Assembly: GCA_030323885.1 (NCBI GenBank)
Contig: CM059194.1
Coordinates: 23,548,780-23,612,779, forward strand
From: Branchipolynoe longqiensis
Taxonomy: Eukaryota > Annelida > Polychaeta > Phyllodocida > Polynoidae
DNA length: 64,000 nucleotides
Direction: 5' to 3'
Shown: positions 35,801 to 49,419 of the stretch, in pieces
Position numbering within the stretch: position 1 is the stretch's first letter
Layout: every line of letters starts with the position of its first letter
The notes under the pieces: generated by a model
Seen by the model: only the letters and a program-made list of their open reading frames with translations
Told to the model about the DNA's origin: nothing
The model's database searches: none
Position numbers and translations under genes: made by a program

Positions 35801-38800
35801 TAATTTGTTTGTTGTTTTACATCCTAGCAACACCTAAGGTCATATCAGGATGGGTACCGACTTGTGACAGTCCGCACTCATGGTGACTTTATAGTGCTGC
35901 CCCACTGGGAAACCAGACCACCAGGACCATGACCTGACATCCCACTCACATTATCCTAATACTGAGCCAACCAGTCCTTGCCCTATCCTAATAACGCCAA
36001 GCTAGGAAGCGACAAGTATCAATTTTTAAGTTATTGGTTTGACTCGACCAGGATTCGTACCCACAAACTCATGGGTTTGGATCTCCCGATCTCCCAAAAC
36101 AGGAGACGGATGCTCTAGTCATTCGGCCACCCTGTCTGGTACTCGTACAATTGATTATACAGCACATAAATATTAAAGCCCATTTGCTTAGACGTGAGTT
36201 ATTTTCATTCAGACAAAGTAACAGAATCAAACATTCTCCCCCTCCACTTACTTTGCAACTACAGCAAACGTGAGTCCTTGATTATCGAATATTTTGTAGC
36301 TCGGCGCATCAATGCTGACTTCAAACTTGGGCAAGACTAGAAATGAAGAAGCAAGAACATGTGCCCTAGGATTATTTTATTATTCAAAATAATTTGCATT
36401 TTGAAATGAAAATGAAATATAGCTAATGCTCCTCCTATCTCATATAAATTCTCATGCAAACATTCCATTATGAATTGAAAACGAAATATAGCTTATGCTC
36501 CTATCTCATATAAATTCTCATACAAACATTCCATTATGAAATGAAAATGAAATATAGCTTATGCACCTATCTCATATAAATTCTCATACAAATATTAAAC
36601 AACGGTCATAATGAAATGGTTAGTCAAACAATTCCATACTGTTATTCATTAATTACTAGTGTGATATATATACCCGGTATATAGAGTATATGCTGGTGTA
36701 GGCAGACGCGCTTGGGTTCTATTCCCCCGTGGGTTAATTCGCTATCGAGATCGCCCTTCACTTCCATTAAACTGTCACCACCGGGTTCCGCCAGTCGGCG
36801 CCTGCGTCGCCGCCCCGGCTACTGTACCATTGTGGTTCGTCTTGATTCCGCTAGTCGGCTCCACCGTCGGCATCTATAAGGCCTGCGCGGCCCCGTAATG
36901 GAGCAGTCACACTACGACGTGTTGGCCCGGCGTTGGACAACGCGTGCCAACGTGTTGTGTTTTTGGTCGAAACGTCGGAACCCGTCGGAACGCGCCGGCA
37001 ACGCGTTGCCGGCAACGCGTTGCCGGCGCGTCGGTACACGTCGGTACACTATGATTGACAGGTCGCTTTGATACAACGCGTCGGCGCTCGTCGCCCAGCG
37101 CCGAAGGTTTTGTGCTTGCACAAAACTTTCGGGCGCTGGCCGACGTGTTGCGTTACGCGTTGCAGGCGCGTTAGCAGACCGTCGAAACGCGTTACCAGCG
37201 CATTGGCGGCCCGCTCGTAGCACGTTGAAAAAAGTCCTGGAAATTTCCCACAAATGCCACCGGTGCGTCAATGCGTCGGTAACGTGTTGCTGGCGCGTGT
37301 CGACGTGTTGCTGGCGCGTCAGCGGCGGTGCGCCGGCATTCTGTGAACGTGTCGTCAGCGTGCTGGGGTTGAGTATATAATGATATACATTTACTTCTAT
37401 GGCCTTATGTGTCTCTGTATGTGTCTCTGTCTGTGTCTGTGTCTGTGTCTCTGTCTGTGTCTCTGTCTGTGTCTCTGTCTGTGTCTCTGTCTGTGTCTAT
37501 GTATGTGTCACTGTCTGTGTCTCTGTCTGTGTCTCTGTCTGTGTCTCTGTCTGTGTCTATGTATGTGTCTCTGTCTGTGTCTCTGTCTGTGTCTCTGTAT
37601 GTGTCTATGTATGTGTCACTGTCTGTGTCTCTGTCTCTGTCTGTGTATATGTATGTGTCTCTGTCTGTGTCTCTGTCTGTGTCTCTGTCTGTGTCTCTGT
37701 CTGGGTCTCTGTATGTGTATATGTATGTGTCTCTGTCTGTGTCTTTGTCTGTGTCTCTGTATGTGTCTGTGTCTCTGTCTGTGTCTCCGTCTGTGTCTCT
37801 GTCTGTGTCTCTGTATGTGTCTATGTATGTGTCTCTGTCTGTGTCTCTGTCTTTGAATGTGTCTCTGTATGTGTCTCTGTCTGTGTCTATGTATGTGTCT
37901 CTGTCTGTGTCTCTGTATGTGTCTCTGTGTGTATGTCTCTGTGTATCTGTGTCTGTGTGTGTGTCACTGTGTGTCTGTGGGTGTGTGTGTGTCTGTGTGT
38001 GTGTCTCTGTCTTTGTCTCTGTCTGTGTCTCTGTATGTGTCTCTGTATATGTCTCTGTCTGTGTCTCTGTCTGTGTCTATGTATGTGTCTCTGTCTGTGT
38101 CTATGTCTGTATCTGTGTCTATGTATGTGTCTCTGTGTGTCTGTGTGTGTGTGTGTCTCTGTGACTCTGTGTCTGTGTGTGTGTCTCTGTGTCTATGTCT
38201 CTGTGTCTCAGAGAGAGAGAGACACAGACACAGACAGAGACAGAGACACATACAGAGACACAGATAGAGACACAAACAGAGACATATACAGAGACACATA
38301 CACACAGACAGAGACACAGAGAGAGACACATACAGAGACACAGACACAGACAGCGACACAGACAGACATATACATACGCACAGACAGAGACACAGACAGA
38401 GACACAGAGAGACATATACATATGCACAGACAGAGACACATACAGAGACATATACATACGCACAGACAGAGACAGAGACAGAGACACAGACAGAGACATA
38501 TACATACGCACAGACAGAGACACAGAGAGACATATACATATGCACAGACAGAGACATATACATACGCACAGACAGAGACACAGACAGAGACACAGAGAGA
38601 CATATACATATGCACAGACAGAGACACAGACAGAGACACAGACACAGAGAGAATGCGCCGATACCACAACGTGGGAACCCGGCGAAATTGGGTCAAGCTG
38701 CATTGTTTTTCCACCGGCGGAACACGTTGGCGCTGCGCCAATAACGCGCCAGCAACACGCTCCCAACACGTCGAGTTTACTCAAAACACGCCGAAAAGTT

Positions 38801-41800
38801 TGACGTTTCTCGACGCGTTGAATATATTTAAGCGCGTTGGTGGCACGCTGGAATACACGTCGTAGTGTGACTGCTCCATAAGCTTCCATCTGCTCCTGAG
38901 CCCTAACACCTCCCTCCCTCCCTCAGTCATCGACTGGAGGAGCCTATCTATTCAGCTACACTTCCACCCTACTCATACTCAGATCTTACATTTGGATGTA
39001 ATGCACGGCATAAAACCAACCCAATTGTCAATCAAATAGTGCTGGAATATTGAGGAAGTTTACCTTAAGTCGAATAAGGACAACTTAGTTAGACTTACCA
39101 TATTCAGCGATTTCAAACTGAACTTCCTCCTTTTCTTTCTGAAATTAAATATGTGTTATGTCAATTACTTTTTTGTTTGTTGTACATTAGTTGATTAAGG
39201 ATGGGAAATTTCAATCGTAGACAGTTGGTCTTCCTCATTCCATTGCTCCTTGCGCTCTCCGGGAAATCCCAAGCATCAGACTAGGTAGCGACAAGTATTG
39301 TGAGGACCTGTTCGTATATATGTATGTATAGTATAGTTATACAAATCTTACCTGGGTACAGATGATTGATTGATTGGTGGTTTCTTTACACCATGTCGGC
39401 AGCATAGGCCATATTCACGGCGAGAATCGTTTGTTTTTTATTCAACTATCGCCTTTACATATAATGTAAAAGCATACAATCAGTTATATGTCAATAGACA
39501 CTTATGAATTTTTAAAAGCTAAATCCTATAATTAAATAAAATAGATGAAAGAATTAATTAATCAAATTGTTTTAATGAACTATATTAGGTGGTACAGACC
39601 AGCTGCCCTCAAAAAAGCTAAAATGTCTTCTTGTTTAACTTTAGTAAAAAGGTCATGCATGCTGTTTGCAGTGTAAAATTGTTGGCGCAGTGACATAAAA
39701 TCAACACAGTTTAGTAAAAATCTGCTTGACTGTCAGAGGCATAGTACCGAGGTAAAATAGTATAGTTATGCGAATCTTACCTGGGTACAGATGATGGATA
39801 ACTGGTGTTTTCCCCTGAGGTACTAGTCGTGGATGGTCATGGGTCAGGGAGAAGGAAGCACATCTGGGTCCAGCAATCTTTTACATATTTTTCTTTTATA
39901 AAAAAAAAAAGATCTAATTCTATACGGATACTTATTGTGTTTGGCTCTAGCGAAAATGATAATCATGGTAGGGTATGGTGGGTAGGGTGGACCCTGATCC
40001 ACGACTATCTGAGGCTATTACATCGGGAAAACAGCAGTTATCCATCATCTGTACCCAGGTAAGATTTGCATAACTATACTATTTTACCTCGGTACTATGC
40101 CTCTGGCTACTCGTAGCCTAGGGAGAATTTGACGTAATCTCTCTTTTTTTTTTAATCCTTTTATGTTGTAACAATATTATGTATATATGAGTACATCAAT
40201 TTAATGTTTTTTCTCATCTGTTTCTAGTTGGTGAGTAGGTGTGTCGCCACGCCACTTGACTTTTCCAGTCGTTTGTTGTAATTTCCTTTTGTGCGAGCCA
40301 GTACCAAGTTTGTATCTATCTCTAATGATTTGATATGGGCCTGGCCATATAAGATAGCTGGTGCGTAGGCTATCATTATTCCTATCATGACTGCAGTTTC
40401 TTGTATTTTTGGTTTGTTCAATTGTAATAATTGGTTTGCTGTTGTTATAAATTTATCTACTTTTTGTTCTGTTAACGAAATTGTCATTTTTATGGTATCA
40501 ATAAAGAAACCCAGAAATTTGAGTTTGTTTGTTGGTGTTAGTACTGATTTAGTTTCATGTATGTAGTAACCTAAATTTGTAAACGTTTTACATAATTTTC
40601 TACTGCTGCTTGGCATTGTTGTTGTGTTTGCGCAACAATAAATGAATCGTCAATGTATGGGAACATGATATGTCCTTTCCTAGCCATTAGCAAAAACATA
40701 GGTTTGAGTAACCTTGTGAAAATGTGTGGACAGCAAGCCAGTCCATTTGCCATACATGTGAACTCATAAAGTTTTCCGTTCCAACAGAATCTTAAATACT
40801 TTCGATCATGTTTATAGATGGGCACCATGTAGTATGCATCTTTAAGGTCAACGCTGGCTAGTCAAGCACCTTGTGTGACTAAGTCTCTTGCTGTTTCTAA
40901 TGAAAACATATTAAAGTGTTTGTATTCTACAAATTTGTTAAATAAGGTTAGGTCTAAAATTAGTCTAACATCCCCACTTGGTTTGGGTCTTAAGAACATA
41001 TTCAAGATAAATTTGCCAGCAACGTATAGTGCTGGTTCTATAATGCTCTTTTCACTAAACTTAAGGACTTGATTGTTTAATGCTTCACATTCTGAAGCGT
41101 GAAAACGATATGGAAATGGTATTCTATTTTGAATAGGTTCTTCTATTAACGGAATCCTTACACCTTCTGCTAGGCTAAGGATATTTAAGTTATATGTAAC
41201 TTATTCCATTACGAAAGACAGTTATTGAGGTTACCGGCTTGAAAGGTATTGCTTACTGTTTCAGTTGCTATTGTTTGAGTCGCCGCTTCTATTTGTTCCC
41301 TGGGTGGGGGATGGCTTCTGAGTGTTGAACTCCCTTTTGAAGGGCCTGTTCACGTCGTTCCAGCTGGAATGACTGCCTCTGCCCCCTTCCTCTGGCTTGG
41401 AAGCTGAAGTTGGATCCGAACCATCCTCCTCGTTGGCCGGTTCTTCGGTTGCGAAAATCCTCCCTTAGCATCTTGAAGCGGTTGGAGTTGCCATCAGCCA
41501 ATTTCCTTTGGTCGGTTTCCATGTGTTTTCCGCACTTGGAGCTGGTCTTTACATGTTTGAACACATATTGCAGTTGTCCGCCGAACATCTTGCCCATATC
41601 TGCAGTTTGCCGTAATAGGCTTTGGTGCTAGTAATAGGGTGTATTCCTTTACATCATTGTCCGTGATCTTTTTGGACCGCGCCACATCTTTCCCAGAGTC
41701 TGTGTACACCGCTTTGAAGACGTTTTCGAACCATCTATAGGAGAGCAAGTTGCTGGTTGCCCTTAGTAACGTAATTCCTCCGTTCATATCATCACAGAGT

Positions 41801-44800
41801 GACTAAAACTTGTTTTGTGCCATCATCCTGTTGGCAATGGGTGCAATGGCTGTAAGAGCTGAGAGTACCCCCCTGTGGACAGTGTAGAGAGCCGTCTCAA
41901 AGTTTTTCCTCTCCTCACTGAGTTTGACTTCAGGGTCCATCTCTTTGATGGCAGATTTCTGAATTCATTTAATTCCTGTGAATTTCTTTGACATCTCGAT
42001 TATGACCTCCGCTGTTTTGAAGGTGTTAAAGTGGCCTTGGATGGTCTTCCTCATCAGCGTCGTTATGTGTATTTTCTTACGTCTAAGCACTTTACACGTT
42101 TTCGTTTCTTTCCCACACGATTTAGCGTATTTGCCAGAGTGCTTAGTGTTGGAGTCTGAACTCGTCGTCGATGAGTCTGACAAAGAGTCCGAAGGAGGAT
42201 TTTTGTTTCCTCCTCTTCTTAGTTTCCTTCATGAGGGGATTCTTTTTACAGGCTCTCATGTACTCAGTCTCCTCCTGACAAATTCTTCTTCTTGTGTTTG
42301 TGCTTCCGTGCAGACACAAACACCTCCTCGTCTGAGTCGTCCTCAGTTGAGGCCTGATCCTCCAAATAGTCCTCCCATTCCGACTCATCGGAGTCTTGCG
42401 GTGCCTTGTTTCACCTTTTTTTTTATGTACCCACTCTAGATGACAACATTGCCTCCATTTTTTGTTTCACTAGCCTGGCAACCTGTTCGTCTAGGTCCCT
42501 ATCAGCAGGGCCAGCCTCGGTTTCGTAGCACCCTGCCTCTTCAGAATCCCTTTGTTCTGGAGAGGGCGACATTTGTACCAGCACAGGCGGTGTGGCGACT
42601 TCATCCGCACTGTGTGCGTGAGTTGCCTCTGCCTTACTCCGCTTCATAGCCATGGCTCCAAGACAGTGAGCAAAAAGAAGAATTATTAGGCATTGTCTTA
42701 GGCGAAATAGCACACTGATAATTAGAGTATAATTATACTTGGTGTGTATTTTATGGCGTTAAATCAATGTTCAATGCAGGCATGTGGCTAACCAACAGTC
42801 ACAGGATAACGGTATGGGTAACCAACCGATCCTAACAAGGGATAGGGACCAGTGTAGCGGTGCCCTCCCACACTCCAAGTACCTATAAACTTCTCCCACC
42901 TGTGGCTTTTTTCGCCAACAAATTGAAGAAAATACTATAGGATTCGAAGGTATGCCTTAACAAGAATCACAACCGGGGGAATCATATTGAGACCCAGGGA
43001 ATGAATCCCCAACGATGTAACTGGCTCCACCAGGGACTTGTACTTACACCAGCATATAATGGATCCAACCCACTACCGGGCAAACCAACAGCCGAATACG
43101 CTAGACCTAGTGATCACCAATGAAGAAGGCATGGTGGACAATGTGGCCCTAAATGCACCTGTTGGCAAGAGTCATCATACATGTATCACATTTGATTTCA
43201 TGTGCTACACAGAACGACCTGCAAAGATAACACCAAAGTTCCAGTACCACAAGGGAAACTACACAGCCATGAGAGAAGATGCTGCCAAAATGGACTGGAA
43301 TCAGGAAGGTACTGATCTGGATGAAATGTGGCTCAGTTTCATGAACAATATTAAACTTTTGGCAGAGAACCACATTCCTAAGTCGAAACCGCATCAGATA
43401 AACAGACCTATATATATGACAGCCAAGGCCAGAGAAAAGGTAAAGACAAAGAACAAGACGTTTCGCACTTGGCGCAGAACACGAGACGGTAACGACTACC
43501 GAGTGTACACCAAGGCTAGAAACCAGGCCAAGTGGGAATGCCGGAAGGCAGAGAGGGAGTTTGAGAAAAAACTTGCCAAGGAATGTAAGAAAAACCCAAA
43601 GGCGTTCTTCAGATATGCAAACTCCAAGATGAAGACAAGATCCGGAATTGCACACCTTACCAGAGAAGATGGCAGTCTCACCGCTACAGATAAGGACAAA
43701 GCAGAAGTGTTAAATAAATTCTCCTCTTCAGTTTTTACGAGAGAAGACATAACCAATATGCCAAACATCCCAGATACTAAAACAGATGTGATCTTGGAAG
43801 ATACAGATTTTACCATAGACGAGGTAGCTAATAAGTTATCCAGATTGAATCCAAATAAAGCTGCAGGCCCGGATGGAGCATCCCCGAGAATCTTGAAAGA
43901 ACTACACACTATAATAGCTGAACCACTGTATAATATATATAGAAAATCAATCGACCAAGGGAAACTACCTAGAGACTGGAAGATCGGCTATGTGTCCCCG
44001 ATCTTCAAGAAAGGCGACCGACATCAGGCTAAAAATTACCGACCCGTTAGTTTAACCTCGGTCATATGTAAAACACTGGAGTCTATAATACATGATAAGA
44101 TCATGCACCATCTCGTCCAGAACCAACTATTGACAAAGTTCCAGCATGGTTTTGTCAAGGGGAGATCTTGTGTAACCCAGATACTGGCAGTTCTAGACAG
44201 ATGGACAGAAGCACTGGACAATGACAGCAACGTAGATTCAGTGTACTTAGATTTTGCCAAAGCGTTTGACAGTGTTCCCCACAAACGCCTACTCATGAAG
44301 ATGAAGAGCTTCGGTATTACTGGAAAACTATGGACCTGGATCGAGGATTTCCTTCATGCAAGAATACAGCACGTAGTTATCAATGGTGTGAAATCCCTGG
44401 CAGCATTAGTGTTGAGTGGTATTCCGCAAGGAAGTGTTCTGGGATCCCTACTGTTCGTATGTTTCATTAACGACATGCCCGAGGTCATCCATGCATTCAT
44501 CCAGATGTTTGCGGATGATACAAAGCTGTATATGGAGGTTAACAGCCCTGAAGATCAACAGGTGCTACAAAAAGACCTAACTGCACTTGAAGACTGGGCC
44601 AACCTGTGGCAACTACGTTTCAATGCACAGAAGTGCAAGGTCATGCACCTGGGTAACAGAAATGAAAATCTCAGTTACTACATGCACCAAGATGGAGAAG
44701 AAGTCCAGCTCCAAGTGACAGAACTAGAGAAAGATCTTGGCATATACATGGACATCGGACTCACCTTCTCATATCACAGTGAACAAAAGGTGACCAAAGC

Positions 44801-47800
44801 GAACAAGCTTCTAGGCATGATACGCCGCTCGTACACGTATCTAGACAATGACACGGTGAAGACACTGTACACGTCACTGATCCGGCCGCACCTTGAGTAT
44901 GGCAACACGGCTTGGACACCGAAGTTCAAGAAGGACATGTCAATGATCGAGAGTGTACAGAGACGTGCTACAAAGTTATCACCAACCATAAGAGAACTAC
45001 CATACGAAGAACGTCTCAGGATTCTCAACCTACCCAGCTTATACTACCGAAGGGCCAGGGGAGACATAATAGAAGCATTCAAACACGTCACTGGAAGATA
45101 TGCGGTTGATGCTAGATACCTGAAGCTGGCCAACTGTAAAACTAGAGGTCATCGATACAAGCTGAAGAAGGAAAGAGCAATAAAACCTGTCAGACAGCTA
45201 TTCTTCAGTAACAGGATAGTAAATGCCTGGAACGCATTGCCTGAACATGTCATAGAAGCGCCTTCCGTCAATGCCTTCAAAGGCAGACTGGATAAGCATT
45301 GGAGGGGGCTGCAATATTGCACACATCCGGCACTCGATGCATTTAATCCTAGTAAATCAAATTTTGACATGCATCGACCTGATACAGGCTATAAGCCTAA
45401 CAAAATCAGAAGCGGATGAGTATGAGTATGAGTAAAACATCTCTCCATTCGGCAATGGGCGGCTTAATTAATAACCGAACAATGGAAGCATTGTTCTTTC
45501 AATCATGCCAATTATGATCAAAACTAAGCTTTAAAACAGTAATATCTTATCAAAAAGTTAAAAAAAACTCTGTACATGAATGCTAACATGAACTAAACCA
45601 ACGTATCGTGTTTGAAGGATACTAACCTGTTTGATTTTGTAGTAAATGTAGAAAAACTGCCAGAGCTGCTCACAACACATCCTCCAGCTGTGAGCTAATT
45701 ATGCTAATTGCTGGACCCGGATGTGCTTCCTTCTCCCTGGGCTATGAGTAGCCAGAGGCGTAGTACCGAGTAAAATATATATATATATATCGAATTAGAG
45801 ATGTCTTACTGTATATATATATATACATATATATATACATATACACCCTCACCCACACTCACACACACATGCATGCACACTCACACTGAGGTGACTCACC
45901 CCCACTGTGACCCTGATGGTCCAGGTGCCCAGATTGGGCTGGTCTGAGATGGTCTGTGTCCCGTTGTGCACTCCATACTTTCCGCTTGGATCCAGGCGGT
46001 TCTTCAAAGACTTCACCAAGTTATTCTTCGAATCCTAATAAAATAAAATAAATTAAAGTCAAAATTAATTTTTTTTAACCCACCAAAACATACACAATAA
46101 ATATACACATACTATTAATTATATATGAATAAATATCCATATATCTTCAAATCTGGCCGCATGTGACCGCTATAGGCGGGCCTGACCGCCTCACCAGTAG
46201 CGCCAGCGGTTAGCAGAGGAACTAATATGGATGCCCTCAGTTGCTCACCCGTTATTCATGAATAGAACTGTGTGGGAAGAGCGTCCTTGTTTATATTGCC
46301 ATAATGTTAATATAGAGCGCATATATATGGATGTTTATTGCACATGTTAATTTGATGTTGGAGTGCTTTCAGCTTCATGGGATGGCATTATTATCATTGT
46401 TGATACCGTTATTGTCACAGGGAGGGAGGCTTTTGCACCAAGAGTGGGTTTTGAGCCCTCACTTGTGCCATTCCAGGGCTAGCATTCTAACCATTAGCCG
46501 ATAAAGATCATTCTCTAAAACTGGGCACTACATAGTTGGTTTCCACATGTAATGATTGTGATAATTAATTCTGTCTTTTTTTGATAGCAAGTCAAATAGT
46601 TATTTTCGCCGCTGTGTGTTAAGTATGTTAGCAATGCTACATATATTTAATCTATCCCACAAAATGTATGAAACGTATACTTGCATGATTTTATGTTAAA
46701 GTGAAAATCTGAAAATGTACACTTTGACACCATGCATTTAGGCAAACTTTTGTTCTTGTATAACATAATCATGTTTGCTTAACTGTAATTGATCAAATAT
46801 TGTTTGAATTTGTTATGTACACTAAAACTGATGGTCTGGATGTGTGTTTGATTTCAATGTTACACAAGTGATATTAATCAATTTCTAAATTTGTGTAAGA
46901 TCAAAATCAAAAGGTGAAATAGCTTCTTTTTTCTTTTTCAACTGTGACACATGCACGTGTAAACCTTCATATAAACATCGATTCTGCTATTATTTGGTAG
47001 GATTTCACTTCGGATTTCCATGTCACACTTTAGCGCCCAGTTTCAGAGAATGACCCATATATGCTCCCTTATGCAATAAACCTATATAACACAAGCATGT
47101 GTCAGTTCACCTCACTATATTATTATTATTATTATTATTATTATTGAGATTTAAAAAAAAACTGTGCTGGGGGTGATGCAAATGGGAAACATAATTGTCG
47201 ACACTCCAGGGCTAGCCTAACCACTGGCCTATCTATGCTTCCTGGTGCAAAAGCCTATCCATGCCTACTTGCATATGTGAGAGTTCAGTGCAGGAAGTCT
47301 TTTAAGTGTAATGTACTTTTTATTTGCTGGTAGATCGAAAACAATATCTATGTACTTCTTATTAGATGGTAGAACAGAACACTTCTAACTACCTATATGC
47401 ACTTTTTACTAGAGGGTAGAATGAAAACACTTACAACTATCGCTGTGTACTTTTTACTGGAGGGTAGAACAAAAGACTTACAACTATCGCTGGGTACTTT
47501 TTACTAGAAGGTAGAATGGAAACACTTACAACTATCGCTATGTACTTTTTACTAGAGGGTAGAACAAAACACTTACAACTATCGCTGTGTACTTTTTACT
47601 AGAGGGTAGAACAAAAGACTTACAACTATCGCTGTGTACTTTTTACTAGAGGGTAGAATGAAAACACTTACAACTATCGCTGTGTACTTTTTACTGGAGG
47701 GTAGAACAAAAGACTTACGACTATCGCTGTGTACTTTTTACTAGAGGGTAGAATGAAAACACTTACAACTATCGCTATGTACTTTTTAATAGAGGGTAGA

Positions 47801-49261
47801 ACAAAAGACTTATAACTATCGCTATATACTTGTTACTAGAGGGTAGAACAAAAGACTTACAACTATCGCTATGTACTTTTTACTAGAGGGTAGAATGGAA
47901 ACACTTACAACTATCGCTATGTATTTTTTACTAGAGGGTAGAACAAAACACTTACAACTATCGCTGTGTACTTTTTACTAGAGGGTAGAACAAAAGACTT
48001 ACAACTATCGCTGTGTACTTTTGACTAGAGGCTAGAATGAAAACACTTACAACTATCGCTATGTACTTTTTAATAGAGGGTAGAACAAAAGACTTATAAC
48101 TATCGCTATATACTTGTTACTAGAGGGTAGAACAAAAGACTTACAACTATCGCTATGTACTTTTTACTAGAGGGTAGAATGGAAACACTTACAACTATCG
48201 CTATATACTTGTTACTAGAGGGTAGGACAAAAGACTTACAACTATCGCTATGTACTTTTTACTAGAGGGTAGAACAAAAGACTTGCAACTATTGCTATGT
48301 ACTTTTTACTAGAGGGTAGATCAAAAGACTTGCAACTATCGCTATGTACTTGTTACTAGAGGGAAGAACAAAATACTTACAACTATCGCTATGTACTTTT
48401 TATTGTATGGTAGAATGAAAGCACAATATCGCAATACCCTTTTATTTGATGGCAAAATGGAAACACATACAACTGTATCTATGTACATTTTGTTAGATGC
48501 TAGAACAAAAAGACAATTATCTATGCACATTTTCTTAGATGGTAGAATTAAAACACTTACAACTATATATCTATGTACTTTTTATTTGATTATAGAATGC
48601 AAACACTTTAGAACTATCTTTATGTACTTTTTACGTAACAGTAGAATGAGAACACTTACAATTATCTCGATGTCCAATTGCCCGGTATACGGCCTTAGGT
48701 TGGAGTCGACTGCGACTACCCGATACTTCACTGCAAACAAACCGGAAAATACAGAGGACATGAGCCAAAGGTGCCAGCTGAACCCCAGATATAGAGCTGA
48801 AAAATTGTCATTTAAAGCTGCATAGTCCGATGAAGCATCAAATTTTCAAAACCTAAAATAAATATCTGGATTTGAGTCTACATATCTAACTTAGATACCG
48901 GCGCACTTGTTAATTTCTTGCATTATTAAGCATTTCTAGAAGGGAATACAGAGGCAATTTAATAGAACCTGTTACTGCAGAAGCCTATGGTGTGAGGGTT
49001 TTTGCATGTTTGAACTAATTTGACATATGTTTACACTTCAAATATCTTTAAATTTAGCCATTTAAAATAAAAGTTACTTCAAACTAAAGTAAGGTAGATT
49101 ATAACAATCGATTTAATATATTCATCTCAGAAAAATGACAGAAACTCAAAACCATCGGACTACGCAACTTTAAATAAATACAAAGAAAACAAAAATAGCA
49201 AATGGGGATACAGAGGGAACAACAAATTAGGAATCGAGAAAGAAAGAAAGAAAGAAAGGAA

Positions 49262-49311
<50 letters not shown>

Positions 49312-49335
49312 ACGAACGAAAGAACGAACAAACGA

Positions 49336-49419
<84 letters not shown>

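Larger units (their letters stand above)
39736..45780 (-). mobile_element. DIRS-type (tyrosine-recombinase class) retroelement, decayed and interrupted
   Basis: A DIRS-like reverse transcriptase and an upstream Gag-like region lie on the minus strand. Repeats characteristic of DIRS elements are present. A near-perfect inverted repeat of about 70 bp pairs 39736-39816 with 40025-40106. The right end at 45695-45780 (attgctggacccggatgtgc, then gtagtaccgag) is the complement of two separate left-end blocks, as in an internal complementary region. No recombinase or RNase H region survives. The LINE at 43.0-45.4 kb interrupts it. Element limits are approximate. Confidence 0.75.

Noticed and set aside
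37399..38865. 488-codon Cys/Val/Ser-rich open frame, and its antisense partners
   Set aside because: It lies on a GTCTCT-type microsatellite and its complement inside a TIR element. Composition is pure repeat.
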